Shown here: one piece after another, positions 49,389 to 60,243 of the stretch | Layout: every line of letters starts with the position of its first letter | Numbering within the stretch: the stretch's first letter is position 1 | NCBI RefSeq assembly: GCF_000003195.3 | Contig: NC_012870.2 | Coordinates: 15,182,501 to 15,246,500, forward strand | Length of the DNA stretch: 64,000 bases | Direction: 5' to 3' | Source of the DNA: Sorghum bicolor | Lineage: Eukaryota; Streptophyta; Magnoliopsida; Poales; Poaceae | Program-made: the position numbers and the translations under genes | The notes under the pieces: model-generated | The model's input: the letters and a program-made list of their open reading frames with translations, nothing else | Told to the model about the DNA's origin: nothing | Database searches by the model: none

Positions 49389-50060
49389 GGTGGGTATCTT
49401 AGGCCATTTCTATGTATTGTATTTGGGATACAAGTTTCTATATATATTGTATTGTATAATGCATGAACCAAGCCCGTGGTGATGAGAATGTAGCACACAA
49501 GAAAATTTGTATTGTATAATGTATAAGCCAAGCCCATGGTGATGGAAGTAATACAAAATAAAATTTGTATTTACTAAAGTATATATTAATATTTGTGCTT
49601 AGTGACCACTTAGGAGCAATGTTCTTAGTGACATTACTCTTTATGTAACATGTTTGCATCTGTGCAACATAAGCGAAATTATCTTTATAGATAATTATAC
49701 GTGATTCAGTCAAACCAATACCACATGACTATTGTATGTGGTTAATCATTCGGCGAAGCCATACACATTCATGTGATGCCTCAAATAAAGCAATAATTTT
49801 AGAATGCTTAGTAGAGGTCGTCGTCAGAGTCTGCTTAGAAGACTTCATGAAATAGTTGTACCTCCATGTGAGAATACAAATCATATTTGGGATTGGTCAT
49901 AACGAGGACCAAGATGGTTAATCTATGAAGGAGATGAGTGGGAGGTGTTTGATTAGGCTCACAAGGATGTTAAGTATGCTAGAATGCCAAGAGAGTGAGC
50001 CCCAAGCCGGCCAACAACTATTTATAACCCCCTCAAACAAATAGAGTCGTTGGCTCTTTC
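49389..50060. other. OSC 3' flank with a short tandem repeat
   Basis: A unit of about 60 bp with GTATTGTATAATG, then AAGCCC and GGTGATG, occurs twice (about 49448-49560). AAAATAAAAT at about 49554 might serve as a poly(A) signal for the OSC. CTATTTATAACCCC near 50020 looks like a TATA region of a decayed LTR. Confidence 0.4.
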
Positions 50061-50069
50061 ACTGGACAT

Positions 50070-50560
50070 AATACGGGGTCACCGGACGCGCTGCAGGGAA
50101 GCCACCGGACGCTGGAACAGAGCGTCTCGTGCTTAAGAAACAGCCACGTGTCCACTGTTTGAATCACGCACGTCGATCTCTAACGGTCATATTCAAACCA
50201 CCAGACGCAGTCAAGTGAGCACCGGATGCGTCCGGTACACACCGGACCCGTACGCAGAGAGGTTGTCAAATGCGTGGGATCACCGGACTCACACCATCGG
50301 ACGCGCCCTGAGTGTCCGGTCCCTTACTCAGAGAACACTGCAAACGCGCAGGGACACCGGACTCACACCACCGGACGCTCCCTGAGCATCCGATGCTCTC
50401 TGTCAGAAGCACCTGCTGAGAACAGGCAACGTCGGACGCGCCAACAGTCTTTGGCCAACGTCCGATGCTTAGCGTCCGGTGCATCCTTCACTTCTGCCAA
50501 AAACCAAGAGCGCACCGAGCACGCAGGAGCAGCGTCCGGTGCCTCCAAGGTCAGCGTTCG
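50070..50560. repeat. CACCGGACG/GTCCGGTG interspersed repeat block
   Basis: The motif CACCGGAC or its inverse GTCCGGTG, with one-base variants, appears more than a dozen times in 500 bp at irregular spacing. The text GGGA(T/C)ACCGGACTCACACCA(C/T)CGGACGC is repeated at about 50277 and 50352. It is probably part of a decayed LTR retroelement. Open frames here follow the repeat and are not genes. Confidence 0.7.
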
Positions 50561-51180
50561 GTGAGTGTTTTTCCACCCGCGACTTCTTCAAACTTTCCAC
50601 CGGCGTAATAGAAAATATGTATTTTATTTTCTCAAAAACGCCGAATCCCGCCTCGCAAGCTCGACGGGAGGGAGGAACCCAAACCCCTCTCTACCCTTCA
50701 AACTCCACCTCCTTCTTAAAGTGTGCCAACACCACTATGTGTGTACCAACATGTGCAAGTGTGTTAGCATTTTCACAATCATTTTCTTCAAAGGAGTTAA
50801 GTTAGCTCACTAGGTTCTAAATGCATGCACATGAACAATGACACCTAATGGCACTTGATAACCGCTTAGCTAAAGAATTCCCCTCTTTATAGTACGGCTA
50901 TCTATCCTAAATGTGATCACACCCTCTATGGTATCTTGATCACCAAAACCAAAACCCTAAGCAATATCTTTGCCTTGATCTCCATAGGGTTTTATTTTTC
51001 TCTTTCTTTTTTTCCAAGTTGAGCACTTGATCATCTTGTGGTCATCACTATCATCACCATGATCATCACTTGCTCCATCACTTGACATGTACCAACCTCA
51101 TTAAGTCTACACACTTAGCATAGAGGTTAATACTAGGGTTTCATCAATTATCCAAAACCAAACTAGGGCTTTCAAAAACC
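50561..51180. other. Decayed retroelement-like sequence
   Basis: No gene is supported. The AT-rich text with repeated TCATCACC and CAAAACC words follows the CCGGAC block directly and is probably the same old insertion. Confidence 0.35.
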
Positions 51181-51189
51181 CATCTCCAG

Positions 51190-51645
51190 TTCTCTGGTGG
51201 GGCGATGATGACATTTGCGGATGTCATTTTTTTTGTTGGAGATGTCGCTCTTGGAAGATCCCTTGTGTTGTCGGCTTTGGTGCCGACAACAAGATGGTGG
51301 CTCCCTTCATACACACCAGGTGCTTTGTGTTGTTGCCAGGATAAAATCCAGTGTCTTCAATGGTGATTAGTGTCCAACGATTTTTTAGTACCCTTACTAG
51401 ATCTGACAGATGTGTTTTGGCGGCATTGTCTCGACGTTGATGGTTATATTCTTGTGGAGTTGACATCAGCAAGTCGGTTGTCACGTAGGACTAATCGAGT
51501 TCCTTGTTGGGGTCCTTGGGGATGTATTTTCCTTATGTCAGTTTCTTTTATTTTAGTTTCTCCTGTTGTAATAATAGCGTGATGCATTCTTGAAAGAGGA
51601 TGGCTGAAGCCAGAAATATGATTTCCTTTATCTAAAGAAAATGTA
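51190..51645 (+). mobile_element. LINE-like 3' end remnant
   Basis: The segment ends in GAGGATGGCTGAAGCC, then TTTCCTTTATCTAAAG, the kind of 3' tail seen in grass LINE elements. It contains no intact coding frame. The left limit is a guess. Confidence 0.4.
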
Positions 51646-51654
51646 TCCAATCAT

Positions 51655-51870
51655 ATTGGGATCGTAATTCCTCTTAAAGAATAAACCAAGATTCTTTGTG
51701 CTACTAAGATATCTGAGGATATGCTTCGCTCCAGTTTAATGACAATGGATTTGATTTGCACTATGTCTAACTAGTATGTTCACTACAAATATGATATTAG
51801 GCCTGGTGCAATTTGCAAGATACATAAGTGCTCCAATGACACTAAGATATGGAACCTCGATCTCAATATC
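51655..51870 (-). pseudogene. Ty1/copia reverse transcriptase fragment
   Basis: On the minus strand the frame reads VPYLSVIGALMYLANCTRP and then, after an in-frame stop, TGAKHILRYLSSTKNLGL. These are the conserved C-terminal RT motifs of copia polyproteins. The fragment has no LTRs or other domains next to it. Just right of it a 36-bp unit containing GATCTCAATATC is duplicated (about 51859-51920). Confidence 0.8.
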
Positions 51871-52283
51871 TTTTCTCTAATATCCCATTCGATCTCAATA
51901 TCTTTTCTCTAATATCCCATGGTCTAGATGGATCTTTCTCTGTCAAATAGGAGAACCTCACTACAGGATTTTTCAGACTTCTTATGAAGCCGCATCATCA
52001 TTGATGCATACGAAAAATTGTTTCGTGGTTTCACCGTTTCTCCTTCCGCGCTTGCTCATGCTTGCCGTCTCTCTTCCCACCTGCATGCACTAAATCCCTT
52101 CACATGGGAAATGGCTCACCACAAAATCCCCATCCATTAATTGTCAGCCAATTTATAAGAAGCATTAGAGGGTCCATCGACTTACCAGTGACGGCGTTGT
52201 TTCACAACAAGAATTAGTATTAGGCGTCCATCTAATCGGATGATCCTATACACCCTGGTAAAACACCGACATCGCCAACCATC

Positions 52284-52448
52284 AGGGGTTCATTCACGAG
52301 TGATGCTCTGAATGGACACAGACTGATTGCTTGGCGACAGTCGCCAACCACATGGGGTTCATTCACGAGTGAAGCCACATAGGCAGCCACAGGGGTTCAT
52401 TCACGAGTGATGCCTCTGAATGGACGCAGACTGATTGCTTGGCGACAG
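52284..52448 (+). repeat. Tandem repeat with GGGGTTCATTCACGAGTGA
   Basis: Two full units of about 57 bp (52284-52340 and 52391-52448) contain GGGGTTCATTCACGAGTGA and CAGACTGATTGCTTGGCGAC. A partial unit lies between them. Confidence 0.85.
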
Positions 52449-52848
52449 TTCATCGTGTATATCAATCAATGAAAACAATCATAGTTCAACTCTCCCTCCC
52501 TCCCTCTCTGATTACATACTCTCAAACACATCTAAAACAAAATCCACACTACTCCCTATTATTTAAACCTATTTATACTAGAAAGCCTGGAGTCATATGC
52601 GCAGCATATATAGTCATGAACACTAATGGAACAAATGCAACATATAGGATGACACAAATAGTAGCTACTAGATTCCAAATGCGGCGGTGAATTAAGCGGT
52701 AACCAGAGTACTCCAAAGTCCAAACAGGTGTCCATAGGGAAAGCATTTATCAAGGAGGTTTTGTATATCCATACATATGTCAAACAATCTTGTGTAAAGA
52801 CTTCACGGCATCCTCAATGAAATCATGGAACCTTTTGTAGAACAAAGC

Positions 52849-55606
52849 CTAGGTTAGATCATCCTCATCCTCATCCTTTTTCTTCAACTCATTCTTTGCC
52901 TTTAGAAGGAGACTTGTTTTCCAAGGATCCTGAAACAAAAACACATAAGACACCTTGTGTAAAGAGAAACTAACCTACTATTTATATTTCTCAAGTTAAT
53001 ATGCAATACCTCATCTCAGATAATACACTACCCTAGAAGAGGCACCTGCCCAAATAATGAAGGAAAAGACAGAGAAGTTTCCAATTGACTGTACCAGGCG
53101 TGTCATGCTGTCAAATTCCTTTACAGCATCAGTAAACTTGTCAACGTCTCCTTCATCCATAGAGGCTGCAAGGTCCTGCCATGTAAATTTCAGTCAGCCA
53201 AGTCACCCAAGAAAACAAATTTCTACACTTGTGAGTCAACATCTAGGACTGACAGAGCCTTCTTTGGGTTTCATTTTAGATAATTGACGTTCAATAATTG
53301 AAATGTGATGTAGTGTTAAAAAAACAGTGAAGTTCAAGCTAGCAATGTATAGCTTCTGGGAACTCGTAAGGAAAACCATATGGCACCGAAAGAGGCTGGC
53401 ACCCTCGTTAGCTAAAGGACTAAAATATAATGTTACAATGTTTCAAAATCATCATAAAAATCATGTATGCAGTACACCTAAAGTTAAGTGTAGCCACAAC
53501 AATTCATATTGAAATTCAATAATTCATCTTTAATGCTAAGGTTAAAAAAACAGAAGTGTCACTGTCAGCACATGGTGAAGAGTGCCAGGTTGATTGCTTG
53601 CCTATTTTGTTTCTTGGCATCTAGGATGAATTTAAAACTGAATCGTTACGGCTACACTTAACTTTATGTGTACTACATACATGTTTTTTTTGCTTTTGAA
53701 ACATTGCAACATGGTATGTTAGCTAACGAGGGTGCCAGCCTCCCTGGGCACCAAATCTGCACTCAACTTGTAATGTGGGCAATTTAGTCCTTTGGTGATG
53801 GGTGTTTGTAATCTGTGTTAGTTCTGGTGTGCGTGGTATTTCTCATTGCCCTTCGAGGATTAACTTTAAGTTCTTTTCTCTCTACTATAAGTCTACAATG
53901 AAAGGTGGAGCTCCTGCCATTTTTCTTCAAAAAAAGCTAGCCATGTATAATCAAGGGCTATACATCAAGAGGAACACAGTGAACAAAAGGAATGTGAGTA
54001 TTGTATGGTACCGCCAAAAGCTTGTATTCACGTGTCCCCGAGAAGGTTGGGTCAATGTCCTGCAAAAATAAGTAACGTTGAGAAAGTTGACAATAGCAAC
54101 CAGCTGACAGTTCAATGGAACAGATTGCACCTGATAGCGCTCCAATGAATTATTTATAGCAACAGTATCGCCTCTACATAGTTGGCAAAGGCCCGCATTA
54201 AGTAAAATGCCTCTGACACCATACTTGAGAAGGTTATTGTTTATTGATTTACGAGCAATTTCTTCAAAGAGCTCGGTTGCTTTCTGGTACCTGAACATAA
54301 TGGCAGTGTGTGTGATAAACTGTTCATGAGGCCGCTGAAAAATATCTAACAAGCTATAAGAAAGCAAGAAAAAAATTACCTAACAGCTAAGAAAGCAAGG
54401 TAAAACATCTAGCAAGCTAAGAAAGCCATCGGAAGAGTGAATAAATAGTTCAAAAGAGACAGATAAGTAATAACCTAACACCTAGACCAAAAAAAGTGGT
54501 CAGTTCAAGCTGGCTACATTAACCTACCCATTTCAAATCAAATACATACCCCGGCCGATTTACATCATAACAATAATTTCAAGAAGAGAAATTAGAAATG
54601 GGCCAGCAACTTTTTATAAAAACAAAACGAGGTCCAACTCAACCATCCATATAGATGATGTCCGGTCTCATGTTTTGATTTTTTTTTTTTGAACGGGGGG
54701 GGACGCAAATGGCAGGGGCTCTTCCTTTCAATTAAGGAAAGATTTTAAGTACATGGTGGGCACAGGTCCAAAAGAACTCCAGCCCCAAGCATGCTCAGAA
54801 GGAGGTGGGGTGGGTCTGGTTAGGGACGCACCACTAATCGAAGACAAAAGTACCCTTTAGGTAGGTTGCAAATGATGTTCTGTATCCAGCAGAGAGGAGC
54901 AACGCACTAAAAAACAGAAAATAACTAATAATAGAATGCCAACTCTTTGTGGACAGCCAAAAATGCCTCACTTGACGCCACGGGTAGTCTTGTTGGTATT
55001 CCATCAATTGTCGTGACATTGAAGCCATTTTCATTTTTAGTGCAAAATATATTGGATATTCAGTGAAGAGCGAGCGGGGTCTACAAAGCAGTTCAGTGTT
55101 CAAAATTCACTGTTGAAAACAAATTTTAGCTATGCATTTTCTGTTAAGTGGCATCAATTTTCTATCGGAATTGCACCATGTGAGAGTTATAAGATAGCTC
55201 AGAGCACACAAAAGATCATTATTTCTTTTATGAACTGTAAGATTTAACAAGTTATGAAACTAGAAATAAAATAGCATGTATTGAGCAAACTTTCATTTTA
55301 AAATGCTAGTGAAAATCTGCATTTATGTCAGCACCAAATTGTGTTTTATTGGTAATTTTTTAGTCATTACAAATAAAGCCATTGTTGCATAAAACTAAAG
55401 TAAAAGGCTTACTTTTCCAGCTGAGCATATATTTCTGCAATTTTCTGTGTCATGCTGTTTGCCTGAGAGGACTGTCCCTCACTATCAAAAAGATCAGCAG
55501 CTCGATTCAGGTAGACTGCAGCATTCTCTAAATCTTGTTCTTGCTGATAGATATCACCGATATCCTGAAATGTCCAAATTCAAGGCCATCATTTTGGTGC
55601 TTCCAG

Positions 55607-55663
<57 letters not shown>

Positions 55664-57637
55664 TATAATCTTCTGTTCTTGTGAAAGAACACATAATCCA
55701 AGTGTATTGGTCAGTACTTTTTTCAAAAACAGAAGTGATTGGTCAGCAAAATAGATATGTAGGTTAATCCTTTATAGTACAAGAACCGGAAAATAAGAAA
55801 ATAAAAGATAGTCATCAATGTGGTCATATAACATTTTAATCATCATTAATAATGTATATGACCTTGCTGTATCTTGCAGCCATGTTCAGTCTACCGATTT
55901 CCAGGAAAAGATTAACGGCATTGTTAAGTGCTTGTGCAGCATCTGCATGAAACATTATATGTAACAGTTAGTAGAGCAAGTTGTAGCATGAACAGTCATG
56001 CCAAGGGAATCAAACTTCATTTTGTTTGGTTGGATTAATGACTTGTTCACTTGTAGAAAGTACTCACGACACATAACATTAATGTTTCTTTGATTGCATT
56101 AAATCAATTATTGTTAAAAGGACATGCCATCTTTTTCATGCTAGCTGCTAGATATCCCATGGGTAGCCAACTATAGAAAGAGGTAGTAAGAGCAACTCCA
56201 ACAGCTTTGCTATTCTTATAATGGAGGCCTTTTAGAATTTTTATAGTAGAAAAATAGGCTCCAACAGATGTGCTATTTGGTTTTGTAAAATAGAAAGTTT
56301 GTTATCCCTTGATTTTCGTTGGCCATATATAGCCAACCACTGGCACTAGCTATCTGATAGCAAGGCTGTTGTAAACCTCTTCTCTTTTAAGAAGTTATCT
56401 ATTTTATAAAATAGCTAAATATTATAATTTAGCTACTCATTTTAGCCAAGCTCTTGGAGATGCTCTAAGGTAGACATATTTAGCCATAAGGAACAAATCA
56501 AATAGCATAACTTAGACAACCGAATGAGTTTCACTAGATCCAATAATTGATATTCTAGAAAAATATGAAGGATATATCGAATTGTATGGCTAGCTAGAAA
56601 ATGTATGAAATGAAGAACAACAACAAAGGAGGATATTCATCATACTCTGGTAAGTGTATATATACTACCTTGTGGTGAGAACTTTTTGTAGCAGTTTGCT
56701 GCCTCAACATAAGCAGAGGCAGCCTCATGCTTGCTATCTCCCTATAAAACAAACATCAGCAGCGTAGTCTCATAATTTAATTTCCATGGTGGCAGACAAT
56801 GGTATGCAGAAAAAAAAACAAAAAGGAATAGTTAAACAAACCTGCAAATGACAATCTGCAATCTTTTTGTATACCGAAGCTGCTCTGCTCCCTATAGCAA
56901 ATAGTACAATGATTAACAAGGATAAGAAGTTTTTCTTTTCCTTAAATGCAAAGGAGGAGTTGATAAACTCCAGTATGACAAGATAAATCTGCAATTTCAG
57001 GTTCTCATGGATAGTAAATGGATTCGAGAGGGCAACAGGGCACAGTACCTACTGAACATATATATCAGCAGTTCAGGATCCCTAATGGATAAGTCGGGTA
57101 TAAAACCAATATTGTGGGATATGGGTCCCAATTCAATATTGAAACAGCCAAATTATGCGGCCTACCAAAAAATGGAACAGATGAAAAACTGCACATGGAT
57201 GGTAGTATCAGGGAGCTCAATAATAAGATCGGCCCAATGGCATCAATAAATTTCGTCGAAATCACGAGTATCATGTAACCTCTCCGGCTCTCCCCCAATC
57301 AAAATCACTTATATAATGAAAAACAATAAACCTAGATCTCAGAAATCGCATTTCCGTACGTATCCCCCGTGATACCCAGCGAAACGACATCATCAGACAC
57401 CTACATACGATCGATCGCGCATTGATGCCTCAACACCGGCACACGGATGCGAGATTGCCGAACGATGCAAAAGGGGGGACAGGGCGTCTCACAGTTCTTC
57501 GCGAGTTTGAAGAAGTTGCCGGCCCTGTCGAGGAGGTCGGCGGCTTCCTCGTACTTGTTGCCGAAGAGGCCCCATCCGGAGAGCTTCTGATCGGCCTTCT
57601 TCTCAAAATCGTCCCCGCGACCCTCGTGGTCGCCCAT
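52849..57637 (-). CDS. ASNAP: Alpha-soluble NSF attachment protein (alpha-SNAP), 9 exons
   Basis: Alpha-SNAP binds assembled SNARE complexes on membranes and recruits the ATPase NSF, which takes them apart after vesicle fusion. Exons on the minus strand: 57493-57637, 56842-56891, 56669-56741, 55863-55942, 55413-55564, 54131-54290, 54012-54059, 53095-53175 and 52849-52929. All borders are GT-AG and the frame is kept, giving 289 residues, the usual plant length. Seen are the N-terminus [20 protein letters not shown], the TPR-like helical repeats ([27 protein letters not shown]), [33 protein letters not shown] and the acidic C-terminus ending DEDDLT, with the conserved penultimate Leu. The gene looks functional. 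Introns carry a foldback MITE, a LINE/SINE remnant, an AAT microsatellite and a Tourist-like MITE. Confidence 0.95.
53392..53742. mobile_element. Foldback MITE in alpha-SNAP intron 7
   Basis: The ends GAGGCTGGCACCCTCGTTAG and CTAACGAGGGTGCCAGCCTC are perfect inverted copies. Inverted similarity continues inward (TGTTTCAAAA with TTTTGAAACA; GTTAAGTGTAGCC with GGCTACACTTAAC). The arms are about 100 bp or more, so a transcript would form a long hairpin. Confidence 0.85.
54674..54840 (-). mobile_element. Retroposon 3' end remnant in an alpha-SNAP intron
   Basis: A T-run (poly-A on the minus strand) at about 54678-54690 is followed by text which on the minus strand reads GAGCCCCTGCCATTTGCG. This resembles the 3' end of a grass LINE or SINE inserted in the gene's own orientation. 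No coding part is present. Confidence 0.45.
55607..55663 (+). repeat. AAT/TAA trinucleotide microsatellite
   Basis: About 19 uninterrupted TAA units lie in alpha-SNAP intron 4, a likely length-variable marker. Confidence 0.95.
56190..56465. mobile_element. Tourist-like MITE (GAGCATCTCCAA family), inverted copy
   Basis: This is the reverse-orientation sister of 16443-16717, with GAGCAACTCCAACAGC and GCTCTTGGAGATGCTC ends and TAA on both sides (56187-56189 and 56466-56468). It lies in alpha-SNAP intron 3. Confidence 0.88.
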
Positions 57638-57878
57638 TTCTCTCTCTCCGGCTGCTGCCGTACGAGGACACGGTTGCGTTGCGCGCGTTGCCTTTGCTAC
57701 CGATCGGTGGCGGTGCCGCGGTGGACGGTGGTGCGGTGCCGTGCAGAGTGCGAACTGCTGCGACAGGGCACCTGGCGCCGCCTTCTTGTTGGGTTGCGGC
57801 CTGCGGGCGGGGAGTGGGACGGGCCAGGTGAGATATGCTCCCGAGTTGGTGGGTACTTGGGTTCCACCAGGCCCATAG
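57638..57878 (-). promoter_or_regulatory. Alpha-SNAP leader and proximal promoter
   Basis: The GC-rich stretch upstream of the start codon includes CGGCAGCAGCCGGAGAGAGA on the minus strand just before the ATG. No clear TATA box is seen. A MITE begins at 57879, so the intact promoter may be only about 240 bp long or may include the MITE. Open frames here are on the opposite strand and are shadows. Confidence 0.4.
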
Positions 57879-58109
57879 GGCCTTGTTTAGTTCCAAAATA
57901 TAAATAGTACCAATTTCGTTTGTATTTGATAAATATTGTCTAATCATGGACTAACTAGGCTCAAAAGATTCGTCTCGTCAATTCCGACCAAACTGTGTGA
58001 TTACTTTTTATTTTCTTATATATTGAATATTTCATGCATACGTCTAAAGATTCGATGTGACGGGAAATCCGAAAAGTTTTGCAAAATTTTTTGGAAACTA
58101 AACAAGGCC
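57879..58109. mobile_element. Tourist-like MITE upstream of alpha-SNAP
   Basis: The ends GGCCTTGTTTAGTTCC and GGAAACTAAACAAGGCC are clean inverted copies, with TAG on both sides (57876-57878 and 58110-58112). Confidence 0.9.
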
Positions 58110-58181
58110 TAGGTGAATACTCTGTCCAATAACTTTATTTTTATCTATATTTTACTAGAAAAATGCCATTACTTTTACTCA

Positions 58182-58570
58182 GTTTTTTTTCAAGTAACAT
58201 TTCATTCATATCAGCAGCAGGACGCTGTAAGAACCCATACAGAGTCTAAACTTACAAGGTTCGGTGCCTCAAACAACGGGCACCGATTGTAGTGAGCTCC
58301 ATTGGAGCAATCAACCTGGCAAGGCTGATGAAAAATTAGATCTCCGGCAAGCACTAGCCTAGCTAGGGAATCAGCCTCTACATTATCCTGTCTATTTATT
58401 TTGTACAAATAAGCCTGAATAATGGGGGCACAATTGTCATATTCCTGAGTATAGATTTTCATTCGCCAATCCGGATGGTGACTATGATCTAATGTTGAAA
58501 TGAATTGCTGGAGCTGGCTGCAATCTGTTAGAAAGGAAACATTTGTGAATTGGAGAGTTACTGTTCTTCT
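58182..58570 (-). mobile_element. LINE 3' fragment with an RNase H-like domain
   Basis: On the minus strand an open stretch reads TDCSQLQQFISTLDHSHH, then KINRQDNVEADSLARLVL. This is the C-terminal RNase H-like (RVT_3) part typical of plant non-LTR retrotransposons. A poly-A tail (T-run on the plus strand at about 58182-58190) follows the stop. The 5' part is missing, as usual for LINE copies. Confidence 0.75.
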
Positions 58571-59116
58571 ATCTTCGCATCCATCGATAACAATTATTAT
58601 ACAATATTAATATTTGTAGTTAATAATTAGTATTGTTACATAGATCGTTGAATCTATTTTTATAATTAACTTATTTGAAGATGTATATATTGTTAATGTT
58701 TTCTATAAAATCTAGTTAAATTTAATAATGGTTGATCAGTAAGAATACTATAGCGACACTTATTTAGAGCGAGACTTTGGGATGATATTTCTTGTTTTTA
58801 CACCGTTAAGTTGCAAGTTAAACGTGAGGCTTTTGATTTTAAAAAAAAAGTGAGGCCTGCTTACCTTGAAGTTAAATATAAGGCTTATTACCTTTAGTTG
58901 CCCCCTCCGCGAGAGAATTTTAATTTAATCTCAACCATAGCTTCTCCATGGGACTCGGGACATCCCGTAGCCAATAGCCACATAGGGCTCACCTTCGTTG
59001 TCAATGTCAGAGCTCACATGGCCATTGCCGAAGATCTAGGCTTGCCGGCTCGCCCGCCACCATGTCGGAGGCAAGGGCTTGCTAGCGAAGGAGCCCTAGT
59101 AGTGTGTTACTCTTTA
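58571..59116. other. Unassigned intergenic sequence
   Basis: I see no gene or complete element. A 91-codon frame (58898-59173) has no recognised domain. Confidence 0.35.
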
Positions 59117-59660
59117 AAATGTCAACGGGGAACCGATCCCCGATTCCCCGTGGAGAATTCCTCTATTTGGTGATGGTTTTGGGGCAAAATCTCTCCCACG
59201 GGGAGCTAAATGGGGCAAAATTTGTCCCCGTCGGGTTTCGCGGGGCCGGGTCTGGTGTGCCTCCCCCCGTCCCCGTTCCCCGTGGAGACCCGATAATAAT
59301 AAACCTATGTTCGATGTTTGGATTATTAGTTGTTATTTCTAGTTGATGAATCACTTGTGGTGAATGTATGAACAATGTGATTGTTTCTATGTTGTTATGA
59401 ACTATGCAGTAGGTAATTATGGACAAATGACTGTTATTTGCATGTGAATTATTGGATATTTGATGTTGTTTATGTAAGTGATTTGCTGTTGTTTATATAA
59501 TTGACGCGGAGACGGAGATCCCCGAGCGGGGACGGGGATGGGGCAGAAGTTCTCCCCGTGACCATTCACGGGGACGGAGATGGGGGAGAATTTGCCCCCG
59601 CGGGGACGAGTTTAGGACAGTAACCTCCTACAGGGAATTCCCTATTGACACTCCTAGTTA
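59117..59660. mobile_element. TIR element rich in GGGGA/TCCCC
   Basis: Both ends are packed with GGGGACGG and CCCCGTCC words in opposite sense (ATGTCAACGGGGAA at left, TTCCCTATTGACAC at right), around an AT-rich middle. This layout fits a short non-autonomous hAT-like element. Boundaries are approximate. Confidence 0.5.
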
Positions 59661-59950
59661 CTCTGTTGTCATGCCGCCCGTGGGGGTATTAGCGCTGCCT
59701 ACCTAGCTTGTTGTTGCGCTGGTGCCTCGCCTGCCATGGTCGTCGTCGCCTGCTTTGCTTCTACCGCCCAGGAGCTGCTGCGGCACAACTTGCATATGCT
59801 CCGCTCATCATGGCTGTCCTCGCCTGCTCTGGTCACCACATAGGATACAGCCGCCCAACAACCTGCCTACTCCACCCACCAAGGACGACCAGACACTCAC
59901 GATGAAGTTCTCCATGCCGGCCCACGGCGGATCTCTTTCGCATCACCTAA

Positions 59951-60240
59951 GGCTGTCTCCAACCGCAGAGGCATTTGGAAACCCAAACCTAAAATGAGTC
60001 TCCAACACAATACCTATAGCCTCCAACAGAGTACCCATACAGAAGATCCATTTTGGGTATCAGGAGAGGCATAACCCAAATTTGGGTATCCTCTCTTCTC
60101 GAGACCCATTTGCAGAGAATGTTGTCTTTTAGGTCTTGTTGTTGGAGAAGACTAAAAATAGGTATGGAAACTTTTACCTGTAGCGCTACCCAAAGGACAA
60201 ATGGGTCTTATATTTTGGGTGACGATTGTTGGAGATAGTC
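59951..60240. mobile_element. Tourist-like MITE, first of an end-to-end chain
   Basis: The ends GGCTGTCTCCAACCG and GATTGTTGGAGATAGTC are inverted. TAA flanks it at 59948-59950 and 60241-60243. The right TAA is also the left TAA of the next element. Confidence 0.8.
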
Positions 60241-60243
60241 TAA

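Noticed and set aside
22820..57637. A triterpene biosynthetic gene cluster around the OSC
   Set aside because: No P450, acyltransferase, glycosyltransferase or second cyclase is seen in the window; alpha-SNAP and the F-box gene are not typical cluster members.
57422..57907. 161-codon plus-strand frame
   Set aside because: It lies antisense to alpha-SNAP exon 1 and its leader and has no recognised domain.
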